A stretch of DNA of 64,000 nt from Chryseobacterium indologenes (GCA_002439165.1 DJTE01000007.1:1-64000), one strand, 5' to 3'; numbered from the stretch's first letter, positions 9,682-17,969 are shown. The notes: generated by a model from the letters alone, not told the origin. Made by a program: numbers and translations.

Positions 9682-10896
9682 TCAGGCTGGAAAACCTGGT
9701 AGCGAATTCAGGAGCTGTCTGAGCGGATCTGTAAATTCAGCCGGGCTGACTCTTGTGATAATTATAGATTCACAGCCATTAAACACAGCAAAACGTTGTA
9801 CGGTCCTGATAAAAGGCTCCATCCATAAATCTGTGTTTACAGCGGAGTTTTCAATATGAAGATGGATCAGCTCGAGTTGTTTATCTTTTCTGTGTGCTTT
9901 ACAGTCTACACGGCCGATAAAAACATCTCCGGACAGAATAGGCAAACAGAAATATCCGTATTGCCTTTTTTTCTGGGGAGTATAGCATTCAAGGCGAAAA
10001 TCAAAATTAAAAAGCTGTCTGATGCGGTCCCGGTGAATAACAGAATTATCAAAAGGAGATAACAGCTGAATTCCCGCTGCCGGCTTTTTAAATATCTTTT
10101 CAGTGATATCATTCAGCATGAAAACAGGAGGCAGACCTGCTATATCTGCTTTTTGAACACTTCCTTCCTGAAGCATGGACTGTAAAACTTCACTGACATT
10201 TTTTTTCAGTATTTCTCCTTTCCTGAGATGCGTGATCTGTTTTATTGTTGTAAAGCCGTAAGCCCGCAGGTGGGTTTTTACAAGATATTCAGCCAGCTCC
10301 GGAGAAGTGGGTTCTGTTGTATCGACAGCTTCCGGCAGTACCCTTTCACGGATGTCATACATTTTCTGCATACTGTTCCGACCGCAGATCATCAGATCTC
10401 CCTGCATAAAAAGCTTTTCCAGAGCAAGTTTTGTCGGTTTCCAGTTCCACCAGCTGCCGGGTTTTTTAGTTTCACTTTCAAAATCTCTGGCCTTTTTGGG
10501 ACCTTCAATACGGATGACATCAAGAACATGCTGCATAACTTTAGGGTCTGCTCCGGAATAATGAGATTCATTGTGTCTGATGCTGTGCATCCGGGGTAAA
10601 GCAAAACGGAAATCTTTCATAGGAAGGTAAGAAGCCGCATGAAACCAATATTCAAATACTTTACGTTCCTCTACCAGTTCTTCCAGATAATCAGGCCGGT
10701 AATCCGGAATTCTCGTCCACAGTGTATGATGATGGGCACGCTCAACCATTGAGAGCGTATCTATCTGTATATACCCGAGATGTTCCAAAGCATGGAGCGC
10801 CGCTTCTTTTCCTTTCCCGAATGGAAGAGGTTTTGTTAATCCCTGGCTTTCCAGTGTGGCACGCTGTAATTGCCGGAGTGTTAATTCTTTTCTCAT
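9682..10896 (-). CDS. YcaQ/AlkZ-like winged-helix DNA glycosylase
   Basis: Protein of 404 residues matching the winged-helix family (formerly DUF1006) that includes E. coli YcaQ, which unhooks DNA interstrand crosslinks and removes bulky N-alkyl bases. The family's catalytic Q-hydrophobic-D motif is visible as QID at residues 44-46, in GYIQIDTLSMVERAHHHTLW. Further family landmarks are the KVFEYWFHAASYLPM segment and FDNSVIHRDRIRQLFNFDFRLE near the C-terminus. It is monocistronic, with no resistance or biosynthetic genes beside it, so a general repair role is more likely than antibiotic self-protection. Confidence 0.82.
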   Translation of the reverse strand: MRKELTLRQLQRATLESQGLTKPLPFGKGKEAALHALEHLGYIQIDTLSMVERAHHHTLWTRIPDYRPDYLEELVEERKVFEYWFHAASYLPMKDFRFALPRMHSIRHNESHYSGADPKVMQHVLDVIRIEGPKKARDFESETKKPGSWWNWKPTKLALEKLFMQGDLMICGRNSMQKMYDIRERVLPEAVDTTEPTSPELAEYLVKTHLRAYGFTTIKQITHLRKGEILKKNVSEVLQSMLQEGSVQKADIAGLPPVFMLNDITEKIFKKPAAGIQLLSPFDNSVIHRDRIRQLFNFDFRLECYTPQKKRQYGYFCLPILSGDVFIGRVDCKAHRKDKQLELIHLHIENSAVNTDLWMEPFIRTVQRFAVFNGCESIIITRVSPAEFTDPLRQLLNSLPGFPA

Positions 10897-11069
10897 AGTT
10901 AAAGTAATATACTTATATTTTCTGTGACCAAATGCATGTATGGAATAAATTATTTCAATCTTTTTTAATTTATCTTAAAAATGGGGAACTTACTATATAA
11001 AAAATACGTAATTTATCCATCAAACTCCAACCATGATTCATACGTTAAGAAAACAAACCGGAAATAGAG

Positions 11070-11426
11070 GTGTTTTTTTTTGAAATTGATCTTGAATGTT
11101 CTTACTCTGATCAAAGAACAGAATTATCCATTGTCTATAATGCAGACGTGAAATGGAAACAGGCCTGTGAACTGGGAATTCATATATTTCATGATTATTA
11201 TAAAAGAAAATATAATAACCGCCATTTAGAAATAAAAGTGAATGCTGTCCGATGGCTGCCTGTTGACACCAATCATTTAATTGTAGTGTATGATGTTGTT
11301 TCAGCTCTGGCCAAAGAGCTGGATTACCCGATTCCTAATTTAAATTTTGATAATGACTCTTTTAGCTTTCCTGAAGTGAGATCAATAGAACAAATGGAAA
11401 TTTATAGTAACGTCAGTCCGGAATAA
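11070..11426 (+). CDS. Hypothetical protein, start uncertain (possible T-tract frameshift)
   Basis: I do not recognise this family. As read, it starts at a GTG directly before a run of nine T and gives 118 residues. An ATG at 11033 opens another frame (MIHTLRKQTGNRGVFF) that runs into the same T tract and stops at once. With eight T the two frames would join into one protein of about 130 residues starting at that ATG, which has the A-rich leader typical here. Either the GTG is real, the tract is a frameshift mutation or sequencing error, or the tract is a slippage switch. The product is soluble, acidic, with alternating helix and strand and no signal peptide. The next gene starts 2 bases after its stop. 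Confidence 0.6.
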   Translation: MFFFEIDLECSYSDQRTELSIVYNADVKWKQACELGIHIFHDYYKRKYNNRHLEIKVNAVRWLPVDTNHLIVVYDVVSALAKELDYPIPNLNFDNDSFSFPEVRSIEQMEIYSNVSPE

Positions 11427-11428
11427 AA

Positions 11429-11833
11429 ATGACTATGAAAAATATTACAGATAAAATAGACGACTTAATAGTTCAGATAAAAAAGAAAGTAGAAACAGGC
11501 GGGCAGGGGGCCGCAGATTTTTTTATCATTATGACTCTTGAGATTGCTGGAGCGGAAATTAAGAATAAAAACCTTACAGACTTAACGATTGGTGCTTTAA
11601 TGGAGATTGCTTCCAGAACATCCCATTTTTATTATTACCATGATTACCGGGATCTGTATGACTGTCTTCAGGATGTATATCTTTCGATCAGTAAACTGGA
11701 CAAAAAATTTTATGATGCGGATTTTTCAGGATCTGTAAATTTTAAACCCTCCTCATGGATCAATTATTTAAACAAAGCATCTTCTGCATTATTGACTAAT
11801 TTACCGACTTCTTACCGTATTGACAGTGAGTAG
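11429..11833 (+). CDS. Hypothetical protein, co-transcribed with the preceding gene
   Basis: Unrecognised cytosolic protein of 134 residues, predicted mainly helical, with an aromatic cluster TSHFYYYHDYRDLYDC in the middle and no signal peptide or membrane segment. An alternative ATG lies two codons in (11435). The two-base gap to the upstream gene implies translational coupling. Such pairs of small unknown cytosolic genes are sometimes stranded immunity or toxin-antitoxin pairs, but nothing in the sequence proves it. Confidence 0.65.
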   Translation: MTMKNITDKIDDLIVQIKKKVETGGQGAADFFIIMTLEIAGAEIKNKNLTDLTIGALMEIASRTSHFYYYHDYRDLYDCLQDVYLSISKLDKKFYDADFSGSVNFKPSSWINYLNKASSALLTNLPTSYRIDSE

Positions 11834-11914
11834 CACGGAAATGTATTGTAAAATAAATGATTAATTTTCTTTTTTTAACTGTATAGCTTTGTGAGCTGAA
11901 AAAACGACAAACCT

Positions 11915-12433
11915 TTGAAAAAAACACCAGATAAACTTACTACCGATAGGCTGCTTCTTATTCCGTTTACCATAAAAATCTGTCAGAATATATTGAATGA
12001 TGATTTTACGGATCTGTACGAAATGGGATTAAAGAAAGGAACAGGCTGGCCTGATCATGATGTATTGGAAACACTGCCCAAAATAATTAATAACCTGTCC
12101 ACAGTGGAAAATCCTACGGGATTTGAATCCTGGATGATTATTAAAGGTGATACGAAGGAGATTATCGGAGATGCCGGATTTAAGGGATTAAATCTTACCA
12201 ATAACAGCGTAGATATCGGGTACGGAATCATTGAACGGGAGCGGAAAAACGGCTATGCGGAAGAAGCTTCGAAAGCCTTGATCGGATGGGCTTTTTCAAC
12301 GGGAATTGTCAAAGAAATAACCGCCAAATGTGCGATGGATAATCTGGGATCAATTCATCTTTTAAAGAAACTGGGTTTCTCACAAGTCAATACACATGGC
12401 GAAATGATATATTGGTCGGGGCCACCTGTTTAA
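11915..12433 (+). CDS. GNAT family N-acetyltransferase (RimJ/RimL type)
   Basis: Acetyl-CoA-dependent transferase of 172 residues. The start is TTG: an in-frame stop at 11897-11899 leaves no ATG or GTG upstream, and the next codons encode the usual family opening TDRLLLIPF. The acetyl-CoA loop region reads ERERKNGYAEEASKALIGWAF, followed by CAMDNLGSIHLLKKLGF, the usual motif B. The family acetylates ribosomal protein N-termini, antibiotics or small molecules; the substrate is unknown. The gene is alone, upstream of tRNA-Arg on the other strand. Confidence 0.82.
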   Translation: MKKTPDKLTTDRLLLIPFTIKICQNILNDDFTDLYEMGLKKGTGWPDHDVLETLPKIINNLSTVENPTGFESWMIIKGDTKEIIGDAGFKGLNLTNNSVDIGYGIIERERKNGYAEEASKALIGWAFSTGIVKEITAKCAMDNLGSIHLLKKLGFSQVNTHGEMIYWSGPPV

Positions 12434-12490
12434 TGGGGTGCAAGTAAGGAATTACAGACCGGATACCATTAATTTATCAAATATAAAAAT

Positions 12491-12560
12491 AGCCCCACCG
12501 GGAATCGAACCTGGATCTAAAGTTTAGGAAACTTCTATTCTATCCATTGAACTATGGGGC
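12491..12560 (-). tRNA. tRNA-Arg (anticodon CCU)
   Basis: On the minus strand the sequence folds as a cloverleaf. The acceptor stem GCCCCAT pairs with GTGGGGC (one wobble), the D arm is TTC/GAA, and the anticodon stem GAAGT/ACTTT encloses the loop TTCCTAA, giving anticodon CCT. The T arm carries TTCGATT. CCA is not encoded. It reads codon AGG. One A-C mismatch lies in the T stem. Confidence 0.93.
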
Positions 12561-12602
12561 CTGGAAATGTTTAAATTTACAAATTATTTAAATAAAATCC
12601 AC

Positions 12603-12842
12603 TTATTTCAATATCCATTTTGAAGCGGCAGCAACATCAGCATCAGTATTTTTTCCAGAAGACTTTACCACAACATCAGGCAGGATATTCTCTCTATTTT
12701 CTTTTCCGTTTCGGTCCATTCCATAGGAAGAGGCCGGCGGAAGTCTTTTGCCGTCAGTCAGTATAGATCCTATGGTACCACTTATATAGTCTGCTGAGGT
12801 TTGTCCGAAAGTTTTAACGTTAGGCTTTCTATAAAATACCAA
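12603..12842 (-). pseudogene. Remnant of an S41 (tail-specific) peptidase
   Basis: The 79 residues resemble only the C-terminal end of S41 family peptidases: NVKTFGQTSADYISG matches the usual R-P-N-x-x-x-F-G-x-P-T-x-G region, and MDRNGKENRENILPDVVV matches the D-R-x-G-x-x-x-x-G-x-x-P-D-x-x-V segment. The catalytic serine and the N-terminal part of the domain are absent, and the frame can only open at a TTG. Upstream in-frame sequence no longer resembles a peptidase. It sits directly downstream of tRNA-Arg. Confidence 0.6.
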
Positions 12843-12927
12843 TAATTTTATTGATGCCGAGAACTCAAACCAAAGTCTAGAAAGAATTCTTTGTTCCCCT
12901 TTGAGGTAAATGTATGCAGGGATCCCA

Positions 12928-12960
12928 AAACCTAACAGGTCTCAAAGACCTGTTAGGTTT
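12928..12960. repeat. Perfect 14-bp inverted repeat hairpin
   Basis: AAACCTAACAGGTC and its exact complement are separated by TCAAA. There is no gene to terminate on either side and no T tract. Each arm contains the 10-mer GACCTGTTAG that also forms the inner boundaries of the transposase cassette near 26.1 and 26.57 kb. Confidence 0.85.
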
Positions 12961-13022
12961 AGAAAAACACTAACTGCTGCTTCTAATCCCTTTTGCGTTT
13001 GATCCGATTTCTTTCCATTCTG

Positions 13023-13057
13023 TAACAAAAAAAAGAATCCGCTCTTTAGGAGCGGAT
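13023..13057 (-). terminator. Minus-strand terminator-like hairpin
   Basis: An 8-bp stem (ATCCGCTC/GAGCGGAT, 13037-13057) is followed on the minus strand by TTCTTTTTTTTG. No intact minus-strand gene lies upstream within the gap, so it may be a leftover of a lost gene. Confidence 0.55.
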
Positions 13058-13102
13058 CCAATAGATAATACATCTCATTTTTTTAATTAGACAACAATAA
13101 AA

Positions 13103-13127
13103 AAGCACAGCCGACAATGCTGTGCTT
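13103..13127. terminator. Bidirectional terminator-like hairpin in a gene-poor gap
   Basis: The perfect 9-bp stem AAGCACAGC/GCTGTGCTT with a 7-base loop is flanked by A-rich sequence on the left and T-rich sequence on the right. With 12928-12960 and 13037-13057 it makes three hairpins in 200 bases. The remainder of the gap up to 13525 holds no supportable gene and should carry the promoter of the next gene. Confidence 0.6.
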
Positions 13128-13525
13128 AAATTTTTATTTCAAATTTAATTGCCATTTCAAAGCTGAAAAAGACAAAAAATGTTTTCACTTTAGTTGTATT
13201 ACATAGTAAATGTAGTGATATTTTTAATACGATACATGAATTAAATGTTAAAATTTACAGTCTTTTTTATTAGATCCTTTTTAAATCCCGGATAAATCTG
13301 AAAATTTTCTATCTTTAGGCCATCAAACTCGCTTTGTAAATATCATCCCATATTCAGATGCTCAGGTATTCTGAAAATCTAAGGTTCAGATTCTCTGAGC
13401 CGTTATTACTTATTTTTTTGCAGAACCATCGAAAAAGTATTTTCTGAAAACTTCTGCTATCTTAAACGGAGCAGCTACTCAACGGGAGTTAAAGCCGGCT
13501 GCAATAATCAAAAATAAAAATCATT

Positions 13526-14161
13526 ATGAAATCCAATATCATAGCCGTTATCGGCGGAACCGGAAAATCAGGAAAATTCCTGGTACAGGAACTTATTAAA
13601 GAAGGATATGAGATAAAACTTTTATTGAGAAATCCTGATCTTTTCACTTTAAAGCATCCGTTAATAAAAATCATACAAGGTGATGCAAGAGAATTTAATG
13701 CGATTGACAGCCTGGTTAAAGGGTGCAGTGCTGTTATCAGTACGCTGGGGCAGCCAAAAGATGAGCCGTCTATATTCAGTGATGCGGCAAAAAATATCAT
13801 CAGAGCGATGGATTTTTATCAGGTGAAAAGATACATTGTAACGACTGGCTTAAGCGTAAATACACCTTCTGACCGGAAAAATGAAAGAGTAAGAATGGCC
13901 ACGGACTGGATGTATCAGCATTATCCTGAAACCACTCACGATAAACAGAAAGAATACAAACTTCTTTCAGAAAGCAATCTGGACTGGACTTTGGTAAGGC
14001 TCCCTTTAATCCATCTGACTGAGGAACATTCCGGTTGGGAAACAGGTCTTGAAGACTGCAGAGGAGAGAGCATCAATGCCGTGGATCTGGCGGAATTTCT
14101 GGTCTCTCAGATTGAAGCTGTGAATTACATTAAGCAAAGCCCGTTTTTATATAATGTCTAA
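13526..14161 (+). CDS. NAD(P)-binding oxidoreductase (NmrA-like atypical SDR)
   Basis: Rossmann-fold protein of 211 residues. The dinucleotide-binding loop is GGTGKSG (residues 10-16), and LLLRNPD follows the second strand, with Arg positioned to prefer NADP(H). The usual SDR YxxxK motif is absent, as expected for the atypical NmrA/biliverdin-reductase-B-like group; TTGLSVNTPSD takes the equivalent place. The motif DWTLVRLPLI near the C-terminus is typical of these enzymes. The substrate is unknown; relatives are flavin or quinone reductases or redox sensors. It is monocistronic and convergent with uvrA. Confidence 0.82.
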   Translation: MKSNIIAVIGGTGKSGKFLVQELIKEGYEIKLLLRNPDLFTLKHPLIKIIQGDAREFNAIDSLVKGCSAVISTLGQPKDEPSIFSDAAKNIIRAMDFYQVKRYIVTTGLSVNTPSDRKNERVRMATDWMYQHYPETTHDKQKEYKLLSESNLDWTLVRLPLIHLTEEHSGWETGLEDCRGESINAVDLAEFLVSQIEAVNYIKQSPFLYNV

Positions 14162-14180
14162 TAACGCATTTCATTAAAAA

Positions 14181-14210
14181 AACAGAGAGTCATTCGGTTG
14201 ACTCTCTGTT
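14181..14210. terminator. Bidirectional terminator between SDR gene and uvrA
   Basis: The 11-bp perfect stem AACAGAGAGTC/GACTCTCTGTT has an 8-base loop, an A run on its left and TTGTATTTT on its right. It can serve both convergent genes. Confidence 0.88.
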
Positions 14211-14216
14211 TGTATT

Positions 14217-17009
14217 TTAGCTTTCAAGCTTTTCTTTAATATATTTCGCAGTATGGGACTTTTTATTTTTAGCCAGTTCTTCCGGGGTTCCGGCAAAAAC
14301 AACCTCTCCACCGTATTTTCCTGCTTCCGGACCAATATCGATAATGTGATCTGCACATTTGATAATATCCGGCTGATGTTCGATAACTATTACCGAATGC
14401 CCCAGATCAATCAGAGCCTGCAGAGATTTCAGCAGCTTTTGGATATCATGGAAATGCAGTCCTGTGGAAGGTTCATCAAAGATAAATAAGGTTTTATCCG
14501 TTGTTACCCCTTTTACCAGGAACGAAGCCAGCTTTACACGCTGTGCTTCACCTCCGGAAAGAGTAGAAGAGCTCTGGCCGAGCTGAAGATATCCCAAGCC
14601 TACGTCCTGCAAAGGTCTCAGCTTAGTAACGATCTTTTCTTCATGATTATCTTTAAAGAACTCCAAAGCTTCATCTACCGTCATATGAAGAATATCTGAA
14701 ATGCTTTTCTCATCGAACTTTACTTCGAGGATTTCACTTTTGAATCTGGTTCCTTTACATACTTCACATTCCAGTTCAATATCAGCCATAAACTGCATGG
14801 ATACATTAATGACCCCTTCTCCTTTACACTCGTCACAACGACCGCCATCTACATTGAAAGAGAAATGTTTGGGTTTATACCCCATCATTTTTGCCACTTT
14901 CTGTTTGGCGAATAAATCTCTGATGTCGTCGTATGCTTTCAGATAGGTTACCGGATTGGATCGTGAAGATTTTCCGATCGGGTTCTGGTCGATCAGTTCA
15001 ATATTTTTGATCAGGCGCTTAGGAAATTCTACGGAATCGTAATCGCCTTTTTTACCACCCATTCCCAGCTGGATCTGGATGTCATTGGTTAAGATCTCTT
15101 TCATCAGGGTAGATTTTCCACTTCCGGAAACTCCTGAGATCACAACAAGACTTTCCAGAGGAACATCTACATCGATGTTTTTAAGGTTGTTCTGTCTTGC
15201 TCCTTTAATGTGAATCCACTCTTTGGCTTTTCTTCTTTTTTCAGGGATTTCAATTTCAAGTCTTCCGGTCAGATATTTTGAAGTAAGTGTATCGGCATTT
15301 TTAAGATCATTGTAATGTCCGGCAAATACCAGCTCACCTCCAAGATAGCCTGCCTCCGGGCCAATGTCAATAATATAATCGGCTTCTCTCATCACATCTT
15401 CGTCATGTTCCACCACGATCACTGTATTGCCTAAATCTCTGAGATTTTTTAAAACACCGATCAGGTTTTCTGTATCCCTGGAATGAAGTCCGATAGATGG
15501 TTCATCCAGAATATAGATTGATCCCACCAGTGAACTTCCAAGACTTGTTGCCAGGTTGATTCTCTGGCTTTCACCTCCGGAAAGCGTATTTGAGGTTCTG
15601 TTGAGGGTTAAATATCCTAAACCGACCTTTAATAAAAACTCAATACGGGTGGTGATCTCGTACATCAGTCTTTTTGCCACCTCCCTGTCATGTTCGGAGA
15701 GTTGAAGACCCTGCATCAGTGGGAATAATTCATCCAGCGGAAGCTCAATCATCGACTGGATGTTGTGCCCGTCTATTTTTACCCAGCTTGTTTCCTCACG
15801 CAGTCTCAATCCTTCACAGGTTGGGCATAAAGTTTTCCCTCTGTACCGGGAAAGCATAACGCGGTACTGGATTTTATACAGATTTTCCTCCAGCATTTTA
15901 AAGAAATTGCTGATGGAAGGGAAACTGCTTTTTCCGTCACCTTTCCAGAGGAAACTCTTCTGTTCTTTTGTTAACTGGTGATAAGGCTTATGAATAGGGA
16001 AGTCGCCTGCTTTTTTTATGAATTCTTTTTTCCATTCGCTCATTGTTTCTCCTTTCCAGGAAACTACGGCATCTTCGTAAACGGATAAGGTTTTGTTGGG
16101 AACGACAAGGTCTTCGTCTATTCCGATTACTTTTCCGTATCCTTCACAAGCCGGGCAGGCTCCGTAAGGATTGTTAAAGCTGAAAAAATGAACATTCGGT
16201 TCCAGAAATTCAATGCCATCCAGCTCGAATTTGTTGGAAAACTCTTTTATCTTTCCGGTATCCGTATTTTTCAGGGAACAGTAGCCGCGTCCTTCGTAAA
16301 AAGCCATCTGGATAGAGTCGGCAAGACGCTGCAGGAAACTTTCATCTTCTTCGTAAGAAAAACGGTCGATCACCAGGTTGATGATCATTCCTTTTTCGGG
16401 AGCAAAGCCGAAACTTTCAAGATCTTCAATTCCGGCAAGGTTTCCGTTGATTTCCAGTCTGGTAAATCCTGCCAGTTTTAAAACGTTCAGGGTTTCCTTA
16501 AAGTTGGCCGCGTCATATTCCAGGGGAGCGGTCAGTAAAAATGGAGTATCTTTTTTGGAAGCTCTGATAAAATCCACCACGTCAGATACCGAATCTTTTT
16601 TCACTTCCTCACCGGAAACGGGAGAAAATGTTTTCCCGATCCTTGCGAATAAAAGCTTTAAATAGTCATAGATCTCGGTAGAGGTTCCTACGGTGGATCT
16701 GGGGTTGGAGGAAATCACTTTCTGCTGGATCGCGATGGAAGGAGCAAGTCCTTTGATGTCGTCCACCTTTGGTTTTTCTAATTTTCCCAGGAACTGGCGT
16801 GCGTAGGAACTCAGACTTTCCACGTATCTTCTCTGCCCTTCGGCATAGATGGTGTCAAAAGCCAGTGAAGATTTTCCGCTTCCTGAAACGCCGGTGATCA
16901 CGATCAGTTTATTTTTCGGGATCAGTACATCGATGTGTTTCAGATTGTTAAGATGGGCATTCTTAACGAATATCTGTTTTTTTATATCTATTTCTGTTGT
17001 TTTAGCCAT
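14217..17009 (-). CDS. uvrA: Excinuclease ABC subunit A (UvrA)
   Basis: Damage-recognition ATPase of nucleotide excision repair, 930 residues. Two ABC modules are visible. The first has Walker A GVSGSGKSSLAFDT near residue 40 and signature LSGGESQRINLATSLG; the second has Walker A GVSGSGKSTLMKEIL and signature LSGGEAQRVKLASFL. Walker B regions are ILDEPSIGLHSRD and IFDEPSTGLHFHD. Zinc-binding CxxC pairs appear in CPACEGYGK, CPTCEGLRL, CDECKGEG and CEVCKGTRF. Length and domain order are those of a complete class I UvrA. It works with UvrB and UvrC, which are not in this window. Confidence 0.97.
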   Translation of the reverse strand: MAKTTEIDIKKQIFVKNAHLNNLKHIDVLIPKNKLIVITGVSGSGKSSLAFDTIYAEGQRRYVESLSSYARQFLGKLEKPKVDDIKGLAPSIAIQQKVISSNPRSTVGTSTEIYDYLKLLFARIGKTFSPVSGEEVKKDSVSDVVDFIRASKKDTPFLLTAPLEYDAANFKETLNVLKLAGFTRLEINGNLAGIEDLESFGFAPEKGMIINLVIDRFSYEEDESFLQRLADSIQMAFYEGRGYCSLKNTDTGKIKEFSNKFELDGIEFLEPNVHFFSFNNPYGACPACEGYGKVIGIDEDLVVPNKTLSVYEDAVVSWKGETMSEWKKEFIKKAGDFPIHKPYHQLTKEQKSFLWKGDGKSSFPSISNFFKMLEENLYKIQYRVMLSRYRGKTLCPTCEGLRLREETSWVKIDGHNIQSMIELPLDELFPLMQGLQLSEHDREVAKRLMYEITTRIEFLLKVGLGYLTLNRTSNTLSGGESQRINLATSLGSSLVGSIYILDEPSIGLHSRDTENLIGVLKNLRDLGNTVIVVEHDEDVMREADYIIDIGPEAGYLGGELVFAGHYNDLKNADTLTSKYLTGRLEIEIPEKRRKAKEWIHIKGARQNNLKNIDVDVPLESLVVISGVSGSGKSTLMKEILTNDIQIQLGMGGKKGDYDSVEFPKRLIKNIELIDQNPIGKSSRSNPVTYLKAYDDIRDLFAKQKVAKMMGYKPKHFSFNVDGGRCDECKGEGVINVSMQFMADIELECEVCKGTRFKSEILEVKFDEKSISDILHMTVDEALEFFKDNHEEKIVTKLRPLQDVGLGYLQLGQSSSTLSGGEAQRVKLASFLVKGVTTDKTLFIFDEPSTGLHFHDIQKLLKSLQALIDLGHSVIVIEHQPDIIKCADHIIDIGPEAGKYGGEVVFAGTPEELAKNKKSHTAKYIKEKLES

Positions 17010-17168
17010 GTTTTTCTTTCTTAAACCTTATGTAATCCCGCTTTCAACTTTATATTCTGCATCCGGGAATGTTTATAAAAAATAAAGAAGAGAGATTGTT
17101 TTTATCGTAAAATTAAGACCCACAAAATTACGAATTTTTAGTGAAAATAGCAGGCTAAAAATAGGTCT

Positions 17169-17199
17169 TCCAACAGAATTAAGTCAGGTTGGATTTTTA
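17169..17199 (+). other. Weak stem-loop upstream of uvrA
   Basis: TCCAAC and GTTGGA can pair across a 14-base loop, followed by TTTTT. It lies in the 1 kb gap 17010-18084 and has no gene to serve. Function unknown. Confidence 0.25.
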
Positions 17200-17384
17200 C
17201 CCCTGCAAATGCTTTGGAAAAGTAGCTTTGGAATAAGTATTTAATAGTCATAAGATTATATGGTTGCTGTATTGTTATGTTATTTTCAGTCTTCTTTGCA
17301 ATTTTAACTATTTTTTTCCCAGGTTGCTATTGCTTTATATTTTAAAATTATTTAAAATTGCATTCATAAATATGTAATATAGAA

Positions 17385-17435
17385 ATGAGAAAATTTTTCA
17401 GAGATCTAGTTACACATTTAATGAGAAAAAGATAA
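17385..17435 (+). CDS. Candidate 16-residue cationic peptide (micro-ORF) or small RNA
   Basis: An ATG at 17385 opens a reading frame for MRKFFRDLVTHLMRKR, stopping at 17435. It is short, strongly basic and could form an amphipathic helix. Sixteen bases later comes a good rho-independent terminator (17451-17481), although no other plus-strand gene exists in the preceding 440 bases. Upstream, TAAAATTG (17353-17360) is a one-mismatch -7 box. Together these fit a transcript of roughly 115 bases, either coding for the peptide or acting as a small RNA. There is no homology evidence; treat it as a candidate. Confidence 0.3.
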   Translation: MRKFFRDLVTHLMRKR

Positions 17436-17450
17436 TAATTACTCCCTCAC

Positions 17451-17481
17451 AAAGCTGTCTCTATGAGATGGCTTTTTTATT
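17451..17481 (+). terminator. Rho-independent terminator without an annotated gene
   Basis: The stem AAAGCTGTCTC/GAGATGGCTTT (11 bp with two G-T wobbles, loop TAT) is followed by TTTATTTT. It is oriented for plus-strand transcription. Confidence 0.75.
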
Positions 17482-17507
17482 TTCGCCCTTAAAATAATAT
17501 GATCTCC

Positions 17508-17631
17508 CGCTGATCCGGCAGATTATGCAGTTTCTTGTTGGTTTAACGCAACAGGCGCAGGAAAATCAAAGATTCTCAGCAATTCTTGGGATGCAACCGA
17601 TTGTTTTAAGAATCGAAAATAGGCTGAAGGC
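17508..17631 (+). repeat. Composite intergenic repeat, copy A
   Basis: Starts with a 9-base-period block (GCTGATccgGCAGATtatGCAGt), then ACGCAA...GGCGCAGG, the shared core GAAAATCAAAGATTCTCAGC, and an AAGAATcGAAAatagGCTGAAGGC tail. Copy B at 17800 has the same order of parts, 292 bases away in the same orientation. Confidence 0.65.
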
Positions 17632-17799
17632 TAGCCATCCGCTTCATTGAATCAACAGAGTTGATTCTACACTTTACACCCTAAAATATATGCAAAGAAG
17701 TCAGACTTTGCATTACAAAAAATATATTATCCTATTTATACAAATTTAATTTCCCCCAGATGCCTCGGATTGCACAGATCCGTGTGGGATTTTTTGTCT

Positions 17800-17969
17800 C
17801 GCAGATATAGCAGATAACGCAGATTTTTTTAATGTATTTTGTTAGGAAAACGCAAGAGGTGCAAAGAATTTAAAGTATTCTGCTGTTTTTAAGGCGTAGA
17901 AAAATCAAAGATTCTCAGCAGGTTTTTAAGATAATCAATTCTTTTTAAGAATTAAAAGCAGTTGAAGGC
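17800..17969 (+). repeat. Composite intergenic repeat, copy B
   Basis: Order of parts: period-9 block CGCAGATATAGCAGATAACG, then CGCAAGAGGTGCAAAG, TGCTGTTTTTAAGGCG, AAAATCAAAGATTCTCAGCA, and a tail ending GCAGTTGAAGGC. The middle 70 bases (17851-17920) recur with small changes at 31143-31210. No coding potential is seen. The rest of the gap up to 18084 also lacks genes. Confidence 0.65.

Noticed and set aside
12491..13525. Integrated element at tRNA-Arg with a duplicated attachment site
   Set aside because: I searched by eye for a second copy of the tRNA 3' end and found none in the window. No integrase gene is present.
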